A stretch of 64,000 nucleotides of DNA from contig CM065189.1 in the NCBI GenBank assembly GCA_033026295.1, positions 14,736,203 through 14,800,202 of the forward strand, in the 5' to 3' direction. This document shows, in pieces, positions 47,163-59,872 of this stretch. The notes under the pieces are model-generated. The model saw nothing but the letters and a program-made list of their open reading frames with translations. It searched no databases and was not told the DNA's origin. The translations under genes were made by a program, and so were the position numbers. Each line of letters starts with the position of its first letter. Position 1 is the stretch's first letter. This DNA comes from Channa striata. Its lineage: Eukaryota > Chordata > Actinopteri > Anabantiformes > Channidae.

Positions 47163-48291
47163 ATGGAGGATCTCTGCTTTCCACAACTCCTCAATGCTTC
47201 CTGCAGGAAACCAAAGCCCAATCAGTCTAAGGCTGTCCTGCTGTATTTGCTGTTATTCATCTCTGTGTTCACTGTGTTTCTCAACCTGCTTGTCATCATC
47301 TCAGTCTCCCACTTCAGGCAAAGATAAACTCAGCAAAACTTACAATGGATTATTTTTTTCTGCTTTTCTGCTTTGCTGACAATGTTTTTGAATGTTAAAT
47401 GTCCAGATGTGCCACATGTAAGGCATATCACTTTACATGAAAGTCTGATATTACATGTCTTTGTCTCCCTGCAGGCAGCTGCACACACCCACCAACCTCA
47501 TCATCCTCTCTCTGGCTGTGTCAGATTTTCTCTTGGGACTCTTGACACCGGTAAAAGTTTACAAACAAATGACCTGTTGGTTTTTCAGTGACCTTGTGTG
47601 TTCATTATATGGTTACGTGAGCTCAATTATTCTCGGCGCCTCAATAGGAAACTTGATACTTATATCAGTCGACCGCTATGTGGCTATTTGTGACCCTCTG
47701 CATTACCCCACCAGAGTCACTGTGAGAAGAGTTAAGATGTGTGTTTGTATGTGTTGGACCTGTTCTATTGTCCACAATGGTCTGATGTTAAAAGATAATT
47801 TGGCTCAGCCAGGCCGGTACAAGTCCTGTTATGGACAGTGTGCAATAGTCGTTGACGATAATTTAGGAATGTTTGATGCAGTTGTTTCCTCTATTGGTCC
47901 AATCACTGTGATCATAATTCTGTACATCAGAGTGTTTCTGACGGCTGTGTCTCAGGCTCGTGCCATGCGTTCTCATGTTGCAGCTGTCACACTCCAACAT
48001 TCAGGGACTGTAATGACTAAGAAATCTGAGCTGAAAGCAGCCAGGACTCTGGGTATTGTTGTAGTTGTGTTCTTAATGTGTTTCTGCCCATATTTCTTTA
48101 TCACCTTTTTAATGCAAAGTACCTCTGCTGGTGGTTTATCTGTAACTTTTGGTTTATTTCTCTTGTATACTAACCCCTGTCTAAACCCTGTGATTTATGC
48201 CTTTTTCTACCCCTGGTTTAAAAAATCTGTCAGACTCATTTTCTCTCTTCAGATACTGCAGCCAGGCTCCTGTGATACCAACATGTTGTAA
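47163..48291 (+). CDS. TAAR-like receptor 5 (two exons)
   Basis: The exons are 47163-47317 and 47475-48291, giving 323 residues, the longest of the + group. It has the NAS sequon, DRY, NPVIY, YAFFYPWFKK, Ser at 3.32, Asp186 at 5.42 and Phe at the toggle position. ECL2 is the long form (AQPGRYKSC), as in gene 1 and the inverted pair. ECL3 is extended (FLMQSTSAGG). The C-tail reads QPGSCDTNML where its + paralogues have QAGSCETN. The GC-AG intron is the shortest (157 bp), having lost 5' sequence while keeping the conserved 3' 100 bp. The frame is intact. It faces gene 6 tail to tail across about 9 kb. Confidence 0.92.
47318..47474 (+). other. GC-AG intron of TAAR gene 5
   Basis: Same boundaries as the other + strand genes. 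The loss of intron length is confined to the 5' half. Confidence 0.8.
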
Positions 48292-49935
48292 AGAGAGAAA
48301 TGTGATCTGCTCTATAGACCAAAAATGTTAGTCGACCAGAAATCAAACTATAAATATACATATGTACTATATTGGTACAATCATAGTTTGAGTGCATTGC
48401 TCAAAAAGACTTGTATATGCAAACATTCACTGCTGCAGATATCCAGTCTTTATATTTTCAGTTTGCCCTGTGTCAGAAAAATATTTCTTCCTGCAATGCA
48501 CTAAATTATTAGATCAAAAACATAAAGTACAATATTTAAATGATATGATATGAGACTTACTTTGATCATTAACTTGTCTTCTCTTTTCAGAATCAAATTT
48601 AAGGAACACTTGTTTTTGGATCATTACATCCCCACTTTAGGACCTATCTTGTTGACATGATGCCACCTTCCATCATTTTACATAGCATTGGTTTAAATGT
48701 TCAACACTTTACTTAGCTTGACAGGAATTCCACATCCTTCATCCTGTATCGACACTGTACATTCGGGTAATGTTACTGATTAACGCACTAAAATCTGTCT
48801 GTCCTTATAACCTATTTCTGTTACCAAACAGTCATTATTTACCGGTTGTACTGCTGCAGTAAACTGGTTATTAAAATAACTACAGCATAATGAAGATTAA
48901 CAAATGCTAACAGGCTACAGTCCTTCCCACTGATAACCAGCGTCTCCTTGGATATCAAAAATTATGCTTGTGATTTCAACTGAACAGCATTAGATTGATG
49001 TGGTCACCTAAACAGTGACACACCCCCAGCCTAGAAGCCTCATTTTTCTTTTTGGATAGAAACTGTGCACTGTACATACATGCTGGAGTCACACTTGAGT
49101 TTTTGAATAGTAATTACTGGTGGGATCACTTGATCAAGTCAGCTTAACGACAACACACTTAGGTGGCTTGAAACTTTATTTTTAGGAAAAGTTCCCTTAT
49201 CTCATGCTTCTTAAATACTTTACTGTATATATCTTCTACTCCAGTACCTCCATGTTGTACAATACAGTATGCACAAGCACAGAGGGCCGAAACTATGTGG
49301 AAGTTAAACCTCACCTACAGACCATATACTGCAGTCACATCATTTTGCAGCACAGATGATGAGCATCTGGATTAAGAATGGCGAACTGAGGCGGCAGAGA
49401 CCGACACTTTCACTGACAGTCTGTGCACTGTACCCCAGCATCAGAGTGGCTATAATAGCTAAACACTCATTACATAAAAATCCACAATTGTGGCACAAGG
49501 GTCATTCCTGTGGCCTGTAACAATGTTTGCAAATCTAGAGCCATTCTTTCTGTGAGTGGTGTGTGTCAGCAGTCTGGAACAATTCAGAACCTGTGAGAAA
49601 AACAAATGGTTGTTAGTGGAACACGCCTTGTTCCAAATGATCTCATCAAGTATCACTGCCTCCAAGTCTATCTGGTGATGAGTTCTGTTAACAACTTTCT
49701 AGTCCTATGTGGCTCATTCTGCAGGTTGTTTTAATTATTGTTAATCAAATTTACATGCTGATGCAGCTCCACTTATTTAAATTCTGGTAACTCCCTATCA
49801 ATTGAGGTTCAGGATATATGTTTTCCTGCTGTCATCGTCTCACACTTTCACAGTAAAGTGAATACACATTCAAAGGGACTGTTTAATAGACCTTCAATGA
49901 AGTTGGCCAAACTGTCAATAATCATAATCATAATC
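48292..49935 (+). repeat. 3' flank of TAAR gene 5 (array repeat unit)
   Basis: Homologous to the gene 1 and gene 4 flanks until about 49855, after which similarity stops near the BEL/Pao remnant. No gene is seen. Confidence 0.65.
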
Positions 49936-50070
49936 ATTTATAACAGCGAAAAATCGATGTGGCAGGAATTCTGGGATCTATTTAAAAATGCCATTCATGA
50001 GAACACAGATTTAAGCAAAACTGAAAAGTTTACTTACCTCTAATTATAATTATATTATAACTTTTCAGTT

Positions 50071-50367
50071 TTGGTGGTGGGCCCAGCAGCAAGAGCCATA
50101 GCAGGGCTAAAAATTACAGAGAGCGATTACGACGCCCCCATCGAATGGCTCAAAGACAGGTTGAGGAGAAAGGACTTAGTAGTGAGTGCACACATGACCA
50201 AATTGTTGAACCTGACCCCAGTGAGAAAAGCCTCAAACAATGTCGGCTTGAGGCAGCTCTGTGATGAATGTGAAGTCCAGATCAGGAGCCTAGAATCCCT
50301 GGGAGGGACATCTGACATGTATATGGGGTTGCTGTGCCCTATTTTACTCCAAATGATACCAGAATGA
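50071..50367 (+). pseudogene. BEL/Pao gag remnant
   Basis: An open piece of about 98 codons with AARAIAGLKITESDYDAPIEWL, SAHMTKLLNLTPVRKAS and LCDECEVQIRSLESLG, characteristic of BEL/Pao gag. The upstream half (WQEFWDLF...TEKFTYL) is separated by a small AT-rich foldback insertion. Confidence 0.7.
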
Positions 50368-51656
50368 TGATCTTGATGATCAGAAATGATCTTGTTCTTG
50401 CTTACACATGCAAAAGAAGTTAAGGACAAGAGATGAAGGTTCCTGAACTGATTAACTTTCTGCAGGAGGAGGTTGAAAGCAGAGAGCGCACCATGCACTT
50501 GACCAAATGTGGGCTCCTTCATAAAGACTCTCAGCCTATGCAACAACTGCATTTTAAGACAGCGGACCAAGGTTAAAGAAACCCAGCCTGCCCTCAGTAG
50601 CAGCACTTCAGAAGCAGTACAGGCCCTACACAAGGCTGTCTATTCTGTGACAGCCCAAGCCATAAATCAGAGCAGTGCACTGATGGTACACTTGGTTCAA
50701 GGAAGGAAAGGCTAAAGAAGATGGGCAGATGCTTTGTGTATCTAGGACAACAACATATTGCCAAACTTTGCAGAACAAAAGGGATTTTGTGCAACAATGC
50801 GTGGGAGACAAGATCACCCTATAATGTGTGACAAAGGTGAACCAATAGAACACATTAATAGTACGCAAGACATAACTGACATCATCATCTCTACTGTAGC
50901 ACCCCATACACAAAGGATAAATCCAGGAAAGCAGAAAACAATTCTTCTACAAACCGTGACAGCAATGGCAGAAGGAACCATAGGAAAGGGTTCATTAACT
51001 CCCAATTGTGGAAGTCAGCTTTGTGCTAGAGAAACTATTAAAGGCACTTGGACTACCTGTAGTAAGAAGAGAGGCCTTAAGACTGCACACAGTGGATATC
51101 CAGCAAGGATGGAATGCAACATCGTGAAACTTGTCCTACAGAATGTTAGTGACACACCAAGGTCTTGAAACTGAAGCTGTGGAAACAAGTGAGCTCTGCT
51201 ATTAGGCAGGTTCTTGGAGAACACATCCAGTAGCAGCTACAGCGTAGGGGCCTGTGTCCTGCAGATGTTTTACACAATGAAGATGAAGAGCTGGACCTGT
51301 CTGTATTCATATGTGCTCATTATTACTGGAAACCTGTGTCTAGCAGAGTAGAGAGAATGTCAGACTCCTTGGTTGCCATGTTTCATGCATAAAGTTTAGT
51401 GTAGAGGAAGTTCCTAAGATTTCAGACCAGCTGCGTGCATTCTAGGAAATAGAGTCTTTAGGTATCTCCACCAAAAGGTGATGAACAAGTTAGAGATATC
51501 ATGGCGCAACAAAACTTTCAGACAACAGAACTCTCAGACAATGTGAAAATTGCCCACAAATTGCCCAAACATCCAAAGGATTGAAAAGTAAATTACATAT
51601 GGATGTAACACTGTTCAAAAGATATAGTGAAGTGAGAGGATTACCTTAAGCAAGGA

Positions 51657-52191
51657 ATGTGTGAAGACATTCTGGAAACTAAGTGCACGGCGAAGTTTGA
51701 GAACAATATCAAATATAATCTACCTCACCACTCAGTAACTGGGGAATACAAGACCAAAACAAAGCCGAGTGTTGTTTTTGATGCCTCTGCACATGAAGAC
51801 GGCTGTCCGTCACTGAATGACTCACTGGACCAATTTGAATCCAGATCCCCTGATGCTGAGGACGACAAGCTGCGTAATGTGCGTGGTGTTTGGAGTGTCA
51901 TCAAGCCCGTTCTTGCTTGCAGATACAATCAGGAATCACTTTGGGAAATACCAGAGTAAGCATCCACAAATTGTGAACACTCTGAAAACATCACTGTATG
52001 TTGATGACTTTACAGCTACTTCAAGCGAAATTGAAGGGGCTCACATACTAACAGCAAATGCAAAGAAAATCTTTTCTGTTGCTAACATTAACCTCTTTAA
52101 GTGGACAACAAACTCCCCTAAACTAAAGGCTAAATGGAAGCAAGGGGGCTTTGAAACGGCTAGAGTCCTGAATTGCATAGATGTGTGTTAA
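51657..52191 (+). pseudogene. BEL/Pao reverse transcriptase remnant
   Basis: 51657-51959 carries the finger region (PHHSVTGEYKTKTKPSVVFDAS). 51817-52191 in another frame carries the palm with SSPFLLADTIRNHF and the catalytic YVDD (codons at 51997-52008). Most of the palm between them is deleted. Confidence 0.7.
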
Positions 52192-53190
52192 AGGTGGTTG
52201 GAGACTAGAAACTGATGAATTTGAAAAACAAGTTCTTCATGTGTTCTGCGATGCTAGTGAAAGAGCTTACAGAGCAGCAGCGTACCTTCATGGACAGACA
52301 CCAGAAGGAATGGCTGTAACCAGATTGGTCATGTCCAAGTCAAAATGATCACCTATTAAGAAACTTAGGCTGCCTAGGTTTGAATTAATGGGAGCCCTAT
52401 TTGTAGTGAGAATGTGACTCCATGATAGTCATCCAGTGTATTTGCAACTTAGCCCACAGGTGGAAACTCTTTGTAGCTAATAGAGTGATGGCAAGACAGA
52501 CACTAACTACACTTGAACCGGGTCACATTGTAGTGGAAAGCTTAATCCAGCAGGCGTTACCACAAGAGGTCAAACAGCTTCAAAAAAGAAGGAAGAATAG
52601 TTCTGGTGGTCAGGCCCTCCATTCTTGAGTTAATTATTGCAGCCAAAATATCTTCGGAGTCTTCCTTGCAGGAAGTAGAGGCTGAACTTAGGTCAAGCTA
52701 GGTCACAGTGCAGTTGAGTAACATAGGAATAACACCACCAGATCTATTGCTAAAGTTGAGGAACTAAAGCAAATTGTTCTCCAACTTTTCAATAAAAGGT
52801 TTCATCTACAACACCCGTGCAGCAGAGGAAAAGTAAGGAGAGCTTACAGCAGAGGAATTGTTGGAGGCTGAAAAATTAAAGAGTTTGGAAGGCACAAATT
52901 CAAAGTTTCCATAGAGAAATGTATGAATTGAACGCATGCTTGAATGTTCACAAAGATTCCAAGGTCAGAGGCCTTAATCCGTTTCTGGATGAATATAAAC
53001 TTATGTGTGTAGGAGGAAGGTTGCAATACTCAAACCTCAACTTCAGAGGCACCCATGGATTCTAATCATAAATTGTCCAAGATGCTAATAGAATGCAGTC
53101 ATGAATCTGCAAGTTTTGAGGATGATGCAGAAATAACATAAAATAACCTTTGGAGATTTAAACCAATGGACTGTCTTCATGGGGGGAGGA

Positions 53191-53470
53191 TGTTTTATCT
53201 TTGATTTATTGTTACTTTAGTTTGTGTTGAAGGAATATGTAGTTTACAATAGTTTAAATGTCAAGGATGCAAATTGAGGTGTAGCTACTTAAGACACTAG
53301 TTGGCCATGGTGGTCAATGCAGACAAAGTTAGATAGAAAAAGAAATAGCAAGTAACAGAGAAGAAAGTTGGTAAGGTCACTACGGAAGATATAATGTATT
53401 ATTATTTTGTGTGTTGGTAGATGTTCGACAAATGCCTGGCTTCTGATGTGTTTTACAGAAGTTCCCCACA
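53191..53470 (+). repeat. Possible BEL/Pao 3' LTR
   Basis: The segment starts TGTTTTATC directly after a polypurine tract and ends CCCCACA. With no partner LTR the assignment rests on position and TG...CA ends only. Confidence 0.3.
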
Positions 53471-53474
53471 GGTA

Positions 53475-53765
53475 AGGTTAGACAACATGTTTCTGAGATT
53501 TTTAGACCCAAACATAATAACTTTAGTTTTATCTAAGTTTAAAAGAAGGAAATTCTGCTTGTCTTACAATTTCTGCACCAGACTGGAATAAAACACTTTC
53601 TGCCTTCTAATTTAGTCAATTCAGAAGAGCATGGAAACATGATTCTAAGACATTTCACTTAGACACAGTCAATGCATATATTCTCAGCATAATATGCTGC
53701 CAGTTGCCTTTTCTCAGCCAGAGAAAGCTGTTATGGATGTAGCAATATTCTAGTTAATATTAACG
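53475..53765. repeat. L2 scrap and unclassified repeat, copy 3 (diverged)
   Basis: 53475-53560 matches the L2-derived AACATGTTTCTTAGA...TTTAGAAGAAGG segment. 53575-53765 matches 26060-26220 and 27000-27050 (GAGCATGGAAACATGATT, TTGCCTTTTCTCAG). It repeats the composite order seen at 25.9 and 43.2 kb. Confidence 0.55.
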
Positions 53766-54262
53766 TGGTAAACATTATACATACATAACATAATATTCTT
53801 TGAATTGGGGCTACAGGTCATATGGAGCCAGCGATATTAGATAAAAATCTAATATTATCTAAATCTATTCTAAGATGGAGCAGATTAGTCCTTAAATTAA
53901 TCCTACATGTCGGCTGGATTTTCCTCCTTTCATCAAGCCCAAAATCCATCACATAATAACAACAACAATAAAGTAACATATTACAACTGTTCTACTATCC
54001 AAATTACTATGGAGGTTAAAATGCTCAAATCTATGTGATATAATACATATATTTGTAATGTTTCACATTAACATGCATGCATGGATTCTGATGAAACAGA
54101 TGTGATCAGAAGAATATTACCTGGCAAGTTGGCTTTGTCTAATATCTGGTAACACGAAGTATGAACACACAGGAATTTAGGAAAGTAATAACGAATTAAC
54201 ATGGACCTTAACAATTAAAAAAATCATAGCACTGAGTCAGTACTCCTGTAACACAATCATAT
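53766..54262. other. Spacer, nothing recognised
   Basis: A/T-rich. A TATTAGATAAAAATCT motif also occurs at 28149. No gene, repeat ends or RNA gene is recognised. Confidence 0.5.
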
Positions 54263-54470
54263 ACAGTGAGGGAAAAAATTATTTGAGCCCCAGCTGATTT
54301 TGTAAGTTTGCCCACTAACAAAGAAATGATCAGTCTATAATTTCAATGGTAGGTTTATTTGAACAGTGAGAGACAACAATGACAAAAAAAATCCAGAAAA
54401 ATGCGTTTCAAAAAGAGTTATAAATTAATTTGCATTTCCATGAAGGAAATAAGTATTTGATCCCTTTGAA
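54263..54470. mobile_element. Tc1/mariner-like transposon terminal fragment
   Basis: It starts with TA|CAGTGAGGGAAAAAA and contains TTTGCCCACTAACAAAGAAATGATCAG and GGTAGGTTTATTTGAACAGTGAGAGAC, ending with AAATAAGTATTTGATCCC. This is a very common teleost Tc1-like end. No transposase coding remains. Confidence 0.75.
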
Positions 54471-57206
54471 AAACGTGCTCAACTTTAGCCGCAAACTCAC
54501 TCACCAAGACGGTCCAAAAGTGAATATTCATACACAAATATGTCTTCAGCAGCCTACAAAACTAAGCACAGAAAACAACCGTGACTCTTTATCTGAATAA
54601 ACTCGAATTTCATGCTTCTATGACATATGCAGTGCCTGCCAAAGCGACAGTCAAACTCCCACGATCCCCCAAACAGGAAACACTTCCAAAATAAAAGCCT
54701 AATGATGAACATATAGAGGAACTATTAACATTTGTTTACATTTGAATCTGGATAAATTGAAAAAATGTATTACTAAAATTACTAATTCTAAAATAATTAT
54801 GAACCAAAATAATACTACAATTTGGACTTAAAATAAATGAATCTTCATGCCAATGGTCATATGCCTGCATAGGTTACACATAGATTGCAGGAAAGGCACT
54901 TTCATCAAAAATGGGATTTCTGTGTTGTTCTGTGTTATTGGTATTGGAGTGGTAGTGGAAGCTGACCTTATAATTTATTTATCAAGAAATCTGGATTGTC
55001 AGTTTGAACTGCTCTGAGCTTTCTCTGTGAAGGGAGCGAGGCTGGATTTTGTTTCTACATTTTATCCTTTTTGTTATAATTTTTCTGTCACTGCTTTGTG
55101 GCATAATTAATGAGGAAATTCTTTGCTGCCAACAGAGAAATACCCTGACACCCTTGTTCTCACGTTCATTTTACTTTCTCAGTTTCAGAATCGAATCAAG
55201 GTAACCAGAATTATGGCAATAATTAAATATTATCAATATTATCATCTTTGGAAAGAAGAACATACTGTGAAGTAAAACATTAGAATCTCTGTGAAACCAT
55301 ACATTTCACACATGCATGATACAACTGGACACAGAGGCAAGGCCTAACAGCATCACAGGTCCCAGCAGCAAAAAGGTCTGTCTTCCCCAATCAAAACATC
55401 ATGGCTATGAGATTATTAATATATGTGATAATACTGGTCATTTTATCTCCATAACAAGCAAAGGAGCAATGCTCCTGTCATTTAATATGACAGGACCCAC
55501 CCTCAGAAGCCAGGAGGTAGCCTAAACCTATTGTGGTTTGCAATTGTGCATTTGTTACATATTCCATTTGATTTTCCATCACATTCAAACAACCCAAACC
55601 TCTCTGTTTTAAGTGCAATCCTTGTTTGCAGTATCTCACCATGGTTGGAATCCCCCCAAAGAAACACAAACAAACAAGACACTGTGATATTGATATTAGC
55701 AAGAAATTAAATGTTAAATTGATTTCTATGGGGGGGAGTGGACATCATCATCTTGCTTTTCATTGGGGATTTTATGTCAAAGCTGTTAACAATGTGAATA
55801 CCCTCACAGCTGTAATCTACCAAGGAAACATGAGGTCACAAATGAAGACGTTAATTACGCCCCTAAATTGACTGCATGGCCAGAACAACAGTCTGAAGCA
55901 TGAATGGATGTTTAGTTCTCAAGTTCTTATGTAAAACAACACCAGTGACAAAGCCTGAACCGAATTCAGACCCATGCCACCACAGCACTTTTTTAGTTTC
56001 GCCTTAATGCTCAAATTCTCTTTCTTGATTGTCCCTGTGGTTGATAAGCACAGTGGTATTTGACCTTAAAACTCTGATATGAGAGATTTCTTTGATCACC
56101 TGGTTTGTCACATAATCTCAGTCTAACCCCAGTGTCTCTCAGTAGCCCTTTTGTTGCTGTAAAGCATCTTGATGAGCTGTGGGAAACATTTAAGCGATCC
56201 ATACACATGAATTTCAGGCAGGACCAAAAGAAACAACCTTCATCTTTAAAAATGGATCAACTCAGAATTGCTGCTCTCAGCTGTCTGTCAGGGAGGTGTC
56301 GGTTGAATGTCATGTTGTTCTTAGCTTTCTATCAGCAGCCTCTATCCCCTGTTGCCTGATAGATGATGGAGAACTGTCTTCTGTTTAGCAATCAGGGGTC
56401 TGATGGCACCAATGGCAGTGGCTGCTATGCATGGTGCTCAATTAGTGTTCAGGGTTTTGCAAACTAGTCTTGTCTAAGGACACTTTGACAAGTGCCCGGG
56501 AAGACACATGATGTAGCTCCACAGTCCACCAAAAAGGTGACCAACACATTGTTCACCTGTGAGTCTCACCATGTGAGCTTATTTGTTTCTGATTTACATT
56601 ATCAGAATTTGGCTTATTTTGTATTTTTTTCCTTTTTTCCTAATGGTGTTCAGTTCTTATTGTCCTTATTTTCCTTATTTCCCCTCTAAATTTTGCCTCT
56701 TTTTGTAACATACTAAATGCTTTCCAATCCAGTTTAAATCCCAACGTTTTTTTCACATTTTCCTTTTTTTTTCATAAAAAAAAACGTGTTCTGACTTTTC
56801 TTGCTCTTTGGCTGTAACACCACCATGATATTACTTTCGCTGACACTGGGTGTATATTTCTTGCTGGCATTAGAGTGATTAAACAATAACACATTATATG
56901 AATCAGTACAACACTTGTACTACTGGCACCAGCTGTGCACCTTTTGCTGGCACTACTGTGGTTACATATTAGTGCAGTACACAAACCACTTAAACTAAGG
57001 TACATCCCCCTAACTTACTGGTCCTTGAAGATAGTGGTTCAAGAGTCTTATACAGTGAGATGTTTTTTGCCCTTGTTGTTGTGTGTATAAGTCACTACTT
57101 ATTTCTCCCTGGCTGTTCTGTCTGAATCAGATCTGTGGGTGGTCTCCCATGAAGGACTGCTTCTAACAATTGAGTCCTATGTTTGCCACATCTATGGTCA
57201 TCCACT
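54471..57206. other. Gene-free stretch
   Basis: I see no supported gene. The open frames (for example 55316-55525, 55626-55871 and 56105-56359) are under 90 codons with no recognised domain. A run of T/A lies at about 56761-56785. There are no transposon ends. Confidence 0.5.
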
Positions 57207-57641
57207 GGACTCCCACCCATGATCCCACTTCTGTCACCCAGTTTCTGTTTTCTGAATTTTTGCCAGAATAATCTCAAGGGATTTTTTGCAGTATAATGAA
57301 TGAAAAGCAGAAAATTTTAGTTGTACAGCTGATTGTATATAATTAGCCAAAGATTCACCAAGATGACCAAAGAACTACTTGTTACTTGAACTGTTATTTA
57401 TCAGTGTTACGTCTCACTCCCTTTGTACGTGAACTGTACTTCACATTACCATTTTTCTCCATGGTCAGAATCAGAATACATACATTTTTAACAAACTATT
57501 AACCCAACAATTACAATTTCTACATCTACATCATAGTTCTCATTTTCAAAGTGGATTTGTGAATTTACTCACTGAAGGACATGCACAAATTAGTATTTTT
57601 GTCCAAAGAGCAGATCACATTGGAGTCATTGCACAGTCTGT

Positions 57642-58812
57642 TTACAGCATGTTGGTCTCACAGGAGCCTGTCTGCAGTATCTGAAGAGAGAAAATGAGTC
57701 TGATAGATTTTCTAAACCAGGGGTAGAACAAGGCATAGATCACAGGGTTCAGACAGGAGTTAATAGACAACAGAAAGATTGTAAGGGCTATAACAAAATC
57801 ATTGATAGAGACATTTTGAAGCAAACAGAGACAATAAAATGGGCAGTAACACATTAAAAACACAAATACAACAATACCCAGAGTCCTGGCTGCTTTCAGC
57901 TCAGATTTCTTAGTTATGACAGTCCCTGAATGCTGCAGTGTGACGGCTGCAACATGAGAGCGCATGGCACGAGCCTGAGACACAGCCGTCAAAAACACTC
58001 TCAAATACAGAAATATGATCACAGTAATTGGAAGAACAAATGACAAAACTGTGTCAACAGTTACTCCAATGTAGTCAATAAAGATTAAACATTGTCCAGT
58101 GCAGGCTTTAAACCTACCTGGTTTTGCCAGATCTTCCCTATAAGTCAAAATGTTGTAGAGAAGACAACATGCCCACCACACATAAACACACAATTTAACT
58201 CTTCTAACAGTGACTCTGGTGGGATAATGTAGAGGGTCACAAATAGCCACATAGCGGTCAACTGATATAAGAACCATGGTACCTATTGAGATAGTGATAA
58301 TAAATGAGCCTGCAAAACAATACAGAGAACACATTAGGTCACTAAAAAACCAGCAGGTTGTTCGTCTGTGAAATTCTACTGGTGTTACAACAAGCCCAGC
58401 GAGGAAATCTGACACAGCCAGAGAGAGGATGATGAGGTTGGTGGGTGTGTGCAGCTGCCTGCAGGGAGACAAAGACATGTAATATCAGACATTCATGTAA
58501 AGTGATATGAATTGCTGCTACATAAATACATAAAGTTGAATGGAATATGTCTTACATATAACCCTGAAAAGCATTATAAGCAAAATACAGAAAATACTTC
58601 TGGTGTCAACCAGGCTGTTCAGAAAAATAATCATATTTTTGCCTGAAATGGGAGACTGAGATGATGACGAGCAGGTTGAGAACTACACAGAAACCAGAAA
58701 GGATGAACAGCAAATACATGAAGACAACATCGTACTGACTGATCTTTGGTTTCCTGCAGGAGGCGTTAAGGAGTTGGGGAAAGCAGAGCTCTGCTCCGTC
58801 CTGGTCCTCCAT
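57642..58812 (-). CDS. TAAR-like receptor 6 (two exons, minus strand)
   Basis: The exons are 58643-58812 and 57642-58458, giving 328 residues. It is a different subgroup from genes 1-5. The N-terminus is longer (MEDQDGAELCFPQLLNASC, sequon at 16-18), position 3.32 is Gly107, Asp192 is at 5.42, the TM6 toggle is Tyr (MCYCP), and Tyr7.43 is replaced by Ser (LLSINSCLNPVIY). The tail shows YALFYPWFRK. DRY and the disulphide Cys are kept. ECL2 has KPGRFKACTGQC. The 184-bp intron again has a GC donor (TTTCAG|GCAAAA), and if retained would add 8 codons before a stop. No TAATTA is found at the position conserved in genes 1-5. The frame is intact. Confidence 0.92.
58459..58642 (-). other. GC-AG intron of TAAR gene 6
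   Basis: The 5' part is unrelated to genes 1-5, but the last 50 bp before the acceptor are identical to theirs. Confidence 0.8.
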
Positions 58813-59872
58813 CCTCAGAGAGAGGAGGAGGAGAAGCTGCAGGTCTGGCAACTTCTGGCAAAAACTCTGTCAGACAACTGATTTATTAGTTTCTGCCTTA
58901 ATCTTCATCCTTCTCCTTCTCACTTTTTATTTCCCATTGCATCACCTAACAGTCCTCATCCTCAGGAGTTTCTGTCCTTTTCTCATTCTCCACTTCTATC
59001 TGTTCCTATCTTCAAAATTTACCTAATTTTTTTCCAGTTTTTTATTGAGATATCACAGTTGTTTTCTGTGGTTGTTTGCTGATAACCTGTTTTTGGTCAT
59101 TTCTATTAGAACAGCAAGGCCAATGTATATATTACACTGGGGATATCTGGGTTTAAGATTATTATGAAATGAATGTTCAAATAGTTTTCCTGGTATTTAC
59201 AACTACATATATTAAAAGACAACTTCTGTCTTTCTCTAAATTTGTATTATGCGTTTTCAACAACCACTAAACCAACCACTTAACTGACACTAAAACTGAC
59301 AATAATTTGTTTCTTTATATACTTTGCTCCTTTACACAAGAAAATAAAAAGATCAGTATATAAAAGAAAGTTTGCCACACTAGTTATAAAACTTCAAGTC
59401 ATTTAGGTAAATTGCACCACTTAAAACCTACAGGGTTCAATTTTTGAGAAGCATTTTAGAACCATTTATGCCTTGTGCTTGTTTCCAAATAATTATTTAC
59501 TCAAGAGTTTGCAGTCTGCAGATTAGTAGTTTGTTGTTTTTCAGGCTTAACAGTTATGTCTAATGTTTGGCAGTGGTTTTCTGTCTGTTATGATTCCACA
59601 TTATTATTTCCTTTTCTATGCATTATTTGTAAGTAGCAAGTCCTGAATCCTCTATCTGTGGATTTATTAACAATGTCTTGGTGAAAACTTGTTTTAAATC
59701 TGATCTATCACACAGCTGCTGTGTTTATGTTGACTTGGTCAGTTGATGTGATTGACATAAGATTTCCTATAGATTGTGTCTGTGGCAGAGAAAATAAAAT
59801 GATACAACCGGCATAAAAACTGGTATATTGCTGGTATACCTATCTTCCCCTCCAAACCCAAAAAGGAACCCT
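58813..59872 (-). repeat. 5' flank of TAAR gene 6 (duplicated)
   Basis: This is noncoding and repeated at 62940-64000. The first 90 bp upstream of the ATG resemble the leader block of genes 1-5. Beyond that it is unrelated to their flanks. Confidence 0.7.

Larger units (their letters stand above)
49940..53470 (+). mobile_element. BEL/Pao LTR retrotransposon, heavily decayed
   Basis: Plus-strand remnants in order: gag (about 49945-50367, WQEFWDLFKNAIHEN and GPAARAIAGLKITESDYDAPIEWLKDRL); further gag (50400-50600); protease-RT linker; RT (51657-52191, VVFDASAHEDGCPSLND, SPFLLADTI and SLYVDDFTA); RNase H (52200-52400, HVFCDASERAYRAAAYL). A purine tract GGGGGGAGGA (53181-53190) is followed by a TG...CA segment (53191-53470) that could be the 3' LTR. 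The style of gag and RT is BEL/Pao. Many stops; no 5' LTR found. Confidence 0.75.

Noticed and set aside
49940..53470. Endogenous retrovirus with envelope
   Set aside because: Gag and RT style (GPAARAIAGL, VFDASA, YVDD) and RNase H fit BEL/Pao. No envelope-like sequence was seen.
55316..56690. Short plus-strand frames as possible small genes
   Set aside because: They lack recognisable domains, start context or repeats in other copies. The length is as expected by chance in A/T-rich DNA.
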